Under the pieces are notes generated by a model. It saw nothing but the letters and a program-made list of their open reading frames with translations, searched no databases and was not told where the DNA came from. Of a DNA stretch of 8,325 nucleotides, positions 6,448 to 8,325 are shown piece by piece. Source of the stretch: an uncultured Ruminococcus sp. (lineage in GTDB: Bacteria > Bacillota > Clostridia > Oscillospirales > Ruminococcaceae); NCBI GenBank assembly GCA_946404705.1, contig CAMJES010000083.1:1-8325 (forward strand), in the 5' to 3' direction. Position numbers and translations under genes: made by a program. Every line of letters starts with the position of its first letter. Position 1 is the stretch's first letter.

Positions 6448-8010
6448 TTGTATAATTGTGACTGTAAAATACAGATATTATCGGGTAACGTTCTTATTGG
6501 CAGGATCGCCCGCGAGGCAGAGCCGATAGAGGACTGTGATTTTGACGTTTCTTTCCCCAAAACGGTCGAAACGGTTTTCGACATTTGCGACGGAGCGCTT
6601 ATTATTGACGCTTATGACGCGGTAAATGCCGATCTTTCCCGTTTTCACGAAATTTTTAAGGTCGTTGTCCTGCCGAAGGAAAACGCACAGGATTATGAAA
6701 ATGTGATAGCTGCCGCCGACGCAGTATGGACGGACACGGACTGCGAGGCTCTTGTCAGAGCGAACTATGTCCGTTTGCAGAATGATATGAAGCTTCGGTT
6801 CGATATGCGCAGAATGAACACCTGCCTTGAAACCGCGATAGACAGCATCCCCGACCTTGTATGGTTCAAGGACGACAAGGGACGGCATCTGATAGTAAAT
6901 GACGGCTTCTGCAAGGCTGTTGACAAGACCAAGGATATGATATATAAGCAGGGACACTACTATATATGGGATATGCCCGAGGAGGAGTATCAGAAGGGCG
7001 ATTATGTCTGCCTTGAATCCGAGGAGATCGTCATGAGAGCGCGCCAAACGGTGCTTTTTGACGAAAAGGTCAAGACGAAAATGGGAATGAAAATGTTCAA
7101 GACCTATAAATCTCCGCTTATTGATCAGGACGGAACTATCTTCGGCACCTGCGGCGTTGCGCATGACGTCACCGACCTGCAGAATATCAATATCGAGCTG
7201 GACGCCGTACTCAACAGTATGCCGTTTACCGTTATTGTCGAGGATAAAAACCATGAGATCGTGAACGTTAATCCGAAGTTTGAAGAATATTTCCCCGAGT
7301 GCGGCGACGCAATAGGACGTACCCGTGATTACTGGCAGAACCGTGCCGAAAGCATGACCGAGCTTGAAAACGGAATGACCGAGATAGTTGTCCGCACAAA
7401 GGACGGCAGAAAGATACTGCTGATGAACGAGAACGTTATCTGCGATGCGTTCGGCGAACCTATCGGCGAGGTTTTTGTGCTTCGCGATATAACGGTCGAG
7501 CATCAGTTTGAGGAGCTTGCGGTAAAGCATGAAAAAACCGACCTTATCACAGGGCTTGGCAACCGCCGCAGCCTGTCCGAATATCTTGACAAGATGAAGA
7601 ATGAACCGCAGCTGACGCTGACTGCCGTTGATATCGACAACTTCAAGGAGTTCAACGAGAGCCACGATAACGATATAGGCGATCTTGCGCTAAAGCTGAC
7701 TGCGCAGAAGCTTTGTGAGATATATCCAACCGATTTTGTAGCAAGAGTTGAAGATGACGGATTCCTTGTTGTAAGTACAGCTTCCCTATCCGACGACGAA
7801 ATAAAAGAAACAGCGGATCGTGCGCTCAATACACTATCCTCCGCCTATTCTTCCAAGGAATATACAAAGGGATTGACGGTCAGTCTTGGAATTGCCTCAC
7901 AGAAAACAGAGAACTCGGGAGAGCAGGACATTGAACTGCTTATACAGAAGAGCGATAGAGCGCTTTACAGTGCAAAGCGATCGGGAAAATCGAAATACTG
8001 CATATTTTAA
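6448..8010 (+). CDS. PAS-PAS-GGDEF signalling protein with degenerate GGDEF signature
   Basis: A 520-residue soluble protein. The N-terminal ~115 residues resemble a degenerate receiver-like fold (ALIIDAYDAV, FKVVVLP) without a clear phosphoacceptor. A well-conserved PAS domain (about 122-245) includes AIDSIPDLVWFKDDKG, HYYIWDMPEEEY and FGTCGVAHDVTD. A second PAS spans about 250-350. The GGDEF domain (about 360-520) keeps DLITGLGNRR (365-374), VDIDNFKEFN and the C-terminal SDRALYSAKRSGKSKY, but its signature is EDDGF (435-439) instead of GGDEF and no RxxD inhibitory site precedes it. Cyclase activity is therefore doubtful; it may bind nucleotide as a sensor. Start TTG 6448 is supported by GAGGTGA (6435-6441), which overlaps the previous stop, with a six-base spacer. 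The 11-base gap implies co-transcription and coupled translation with the EAL gene. Confidence 0.9.
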   Translation: MYNCDCKIQILSGNVLIGRIAREAEPIEDCDFDVSFPKTVETVFDICDGALIIDAYDAVNADLSRFHEIFKVVVLPKENAQDYENVIAAADAVWTDTDCEALVRANYVRLQNDMKLRFDMRRMNTCLETAIDSIPDLVWFKDDKGRHLIVNDGFCKAVDKTKDMIYKQGHYYIWDMPEEEYQKGDYVCLESEEIVMRARQTVLFDEKVKTKMGMKMFKTYKSPLIDQDGTIFGTCGVAHDVTDLQNINIELDAVLNSMPFTVIVEDKNHEIVNVNPKFEEYFPECGDAIGRTRDYWQNRAESMTELENGMTEIVVRTKDGRKILLMNENVICDAFGEPIGEVFVLRDITVEHQFEELAVKHEKTDLITGLGNRRSLSEYLDKMKNEPQLTLTAVDIDNFKEFNESHDNDIGDLALKLTAQKLCEIYPTDFVARVEDDGFLVVSTASLSDDEIKETADRALNTLSSAYSSKEYTKGLTVSLGIASQKTENSGEQDIELLIQKSDRALYSAKRSGKSKYCIF

Positions 8011-8018
8011 TACGCAAT

Positions 8019-8076
8019 AATTCGGAATTATGAATTTGGAATTCGGAATTATTTCAGCACCATAATCTACCGTAAA
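8019..8076. repeat. GGAATTC-type short repeat module after the PAS-GGDEF stop codon
   Basis: AATTCGGAATTAT occurs at 8019-8031 and again at 8040-8052, followed eleven bases later by TAATCTACCGTAAA (8063-8076). The last block matches TAATTTATCGTAAA of the module after the YqhQ gene at 12 of 14 positions, and order and spacing are nearly the same. It begins eight bases after the stop codon. Confidence 0.6.
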
Positions 8077-8101
8077 ACCGCGAAGCGGACAAAAGTTTAC
8101 G
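8071..8101. other. Two-part stem-loop in the terminal non-coding region
   Basis: CGTAAA (8071-8076) pairs with TTTACG (8096-8101), and inside it CCGC (8078-8081) pairs with GCGG (8085-8088) around GAA. There is no T-tract, so it is not a typical terminator. It overlaps the end of the repeat module. Confidence 0.4.
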
Positions 8102-8117
8102 TTAATTCTGCAAGTAT

Positions 8118-8208
8118 TTCGCTTTGTTTAAAGGAGGGCGAGCAGCCCCTTGTCGCAGGTCATTTATGACCTTTAGCAGAAGCGCGAAACTCCTTAAAAC
8201 ATAGCGAA
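8118..8208. repeat. 91-base structured element with imperfect 19-base inverted ends (MITE-like or non-coding RNA)
   Basis: TTCGCTTTGTTTAAAGGAG (8118-8136) is complementary to 8190-8208 at 17 of 19 positions. Inside are a GGGC-GAGCA-GCCC hairpin (8136-8148) and a perfect AGGTCAT-TT-ATGACCT hairpin (8157-8172), giving a multi-branch fold. No open frame of note is present. It could be a miniature inverted-repeat element or a small structured RNA on either strand; the sequence alone does not decide. The rest of 8011-8325 shows no gene. Confidence 0.5.
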
Positions 8209-8254
8209 AGGCACAGCTGCAATAAACCGAAAATCAAACAGCTATAAAAAGCGC

Positions 8255-8325
8255 AATTCACAACAAAAATCGGAAAAGAGAACAAGTTTTGTCAAACAAA
8301 AACTTGTTAAACCGACTTGTGAATT
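8255..8325. repeat. Nested inverted repeat ending at the window edge
   Basis: AATTCACAA (8255-8263) is the exact reverse complement of TTGTGAATT (8317-8325), the last nine bases. Between them AACAAGTTTT (8281-8290) pairs perfectly with AAAACTTGTT (8299-8308) around an eight-base loop. There is no T-run after the inner stem. The outer repeat stops exactly where the window stops, so the element may continue beyond it. Confidence 0.55.

Noticed and set aside
6478..7665. Long antisense open frame (395 codons) opposite the PAS-GGDEF gene
   Set aside because: It is a shadow of a clearly conserved gene, has no recognisable domain or ribosome site, and similar antisense frames occur opposite the kinase (1526-2383) and regulator (254-841) because of codon bias.
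8281..8308. Rho-independent terminator at the right edge
   Set aside because: The perfect stem is AT-rich and is followed by TAAACCG rather than a T-tract on the + strand.

Overview
The window reads like a low-to-moderate GC Gram-positive anaerobe of the class Clostridia, most likely an Oscillospiraceae/Ruminococcaceae-type gut bacterium. This is inferred from strong AGGAGG-type ribosome sites with occasional TTG starts, a YqhQ (DUF1385)-PrmC gene pair, clostridial-style c-di-GMP signalling proteins, and small GTAGGGG-headed palindromic repeats between genes. No marker gene fixes the genus. All genes lie on the + strand.

Layout. Bases 1-48 are not biological: they match the Illumina index-side sequencing adapter, so the left edge is a raw contig end. 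From 49 to 264 is the 3' end of an unidentified gene. An OmpR/PhoB-type response regulator (284-1003), a membrane histidine kinase with a TTG start (1037-2461) and a DUF1385/YqhQ membrane protein (2484-3437) follow with 19-33 base gaps and probably form one operon. A 197-base gap holds short direct repeats, a perfect GC-rich palindrome and a terminator-like hairpin. It is followed by prmC, the release factor glutamine methyltransferase (3635-4510). The usual neighbour prfA is absent.

A 286-base gap (4511-4796) carries a near-consensus sigma-A promoter. Its predicted leader contains two copies of a palindromic repeat in opposite orientation and then a hairpin that places the ribosome site in its loop. 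This drives a two-gene signalling cassette. The first gene (4797-6436) is a Cys-rich sensor-GGDEF-EAL protein broken by a one-base frameshift near 6037. The second (6448-8010) is a PAS-PAS-GGDEF protein. Both GGDEF signatures are degenerate (GGDNF and EDDGF), while the EAL half, once the frameshift is corrected, keeps its catalytic residues. The pair therefore looks like a c-di-GMP breakdown/sensing unit rather than a synthesis unit.

The last 315 bases (8011-8325) have no gene but are dense in structure: a repeat module also found after the YqhQ gene, a 91-base element with 19-base imperfect inverted ends, and a nested inverted repeat ending exactly at the window edge. The most interesting material is the intergenic repeat/hairpin system and the degenerate-GGDEF pair. 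I did not find evidence of a wholly new multi-gene system.
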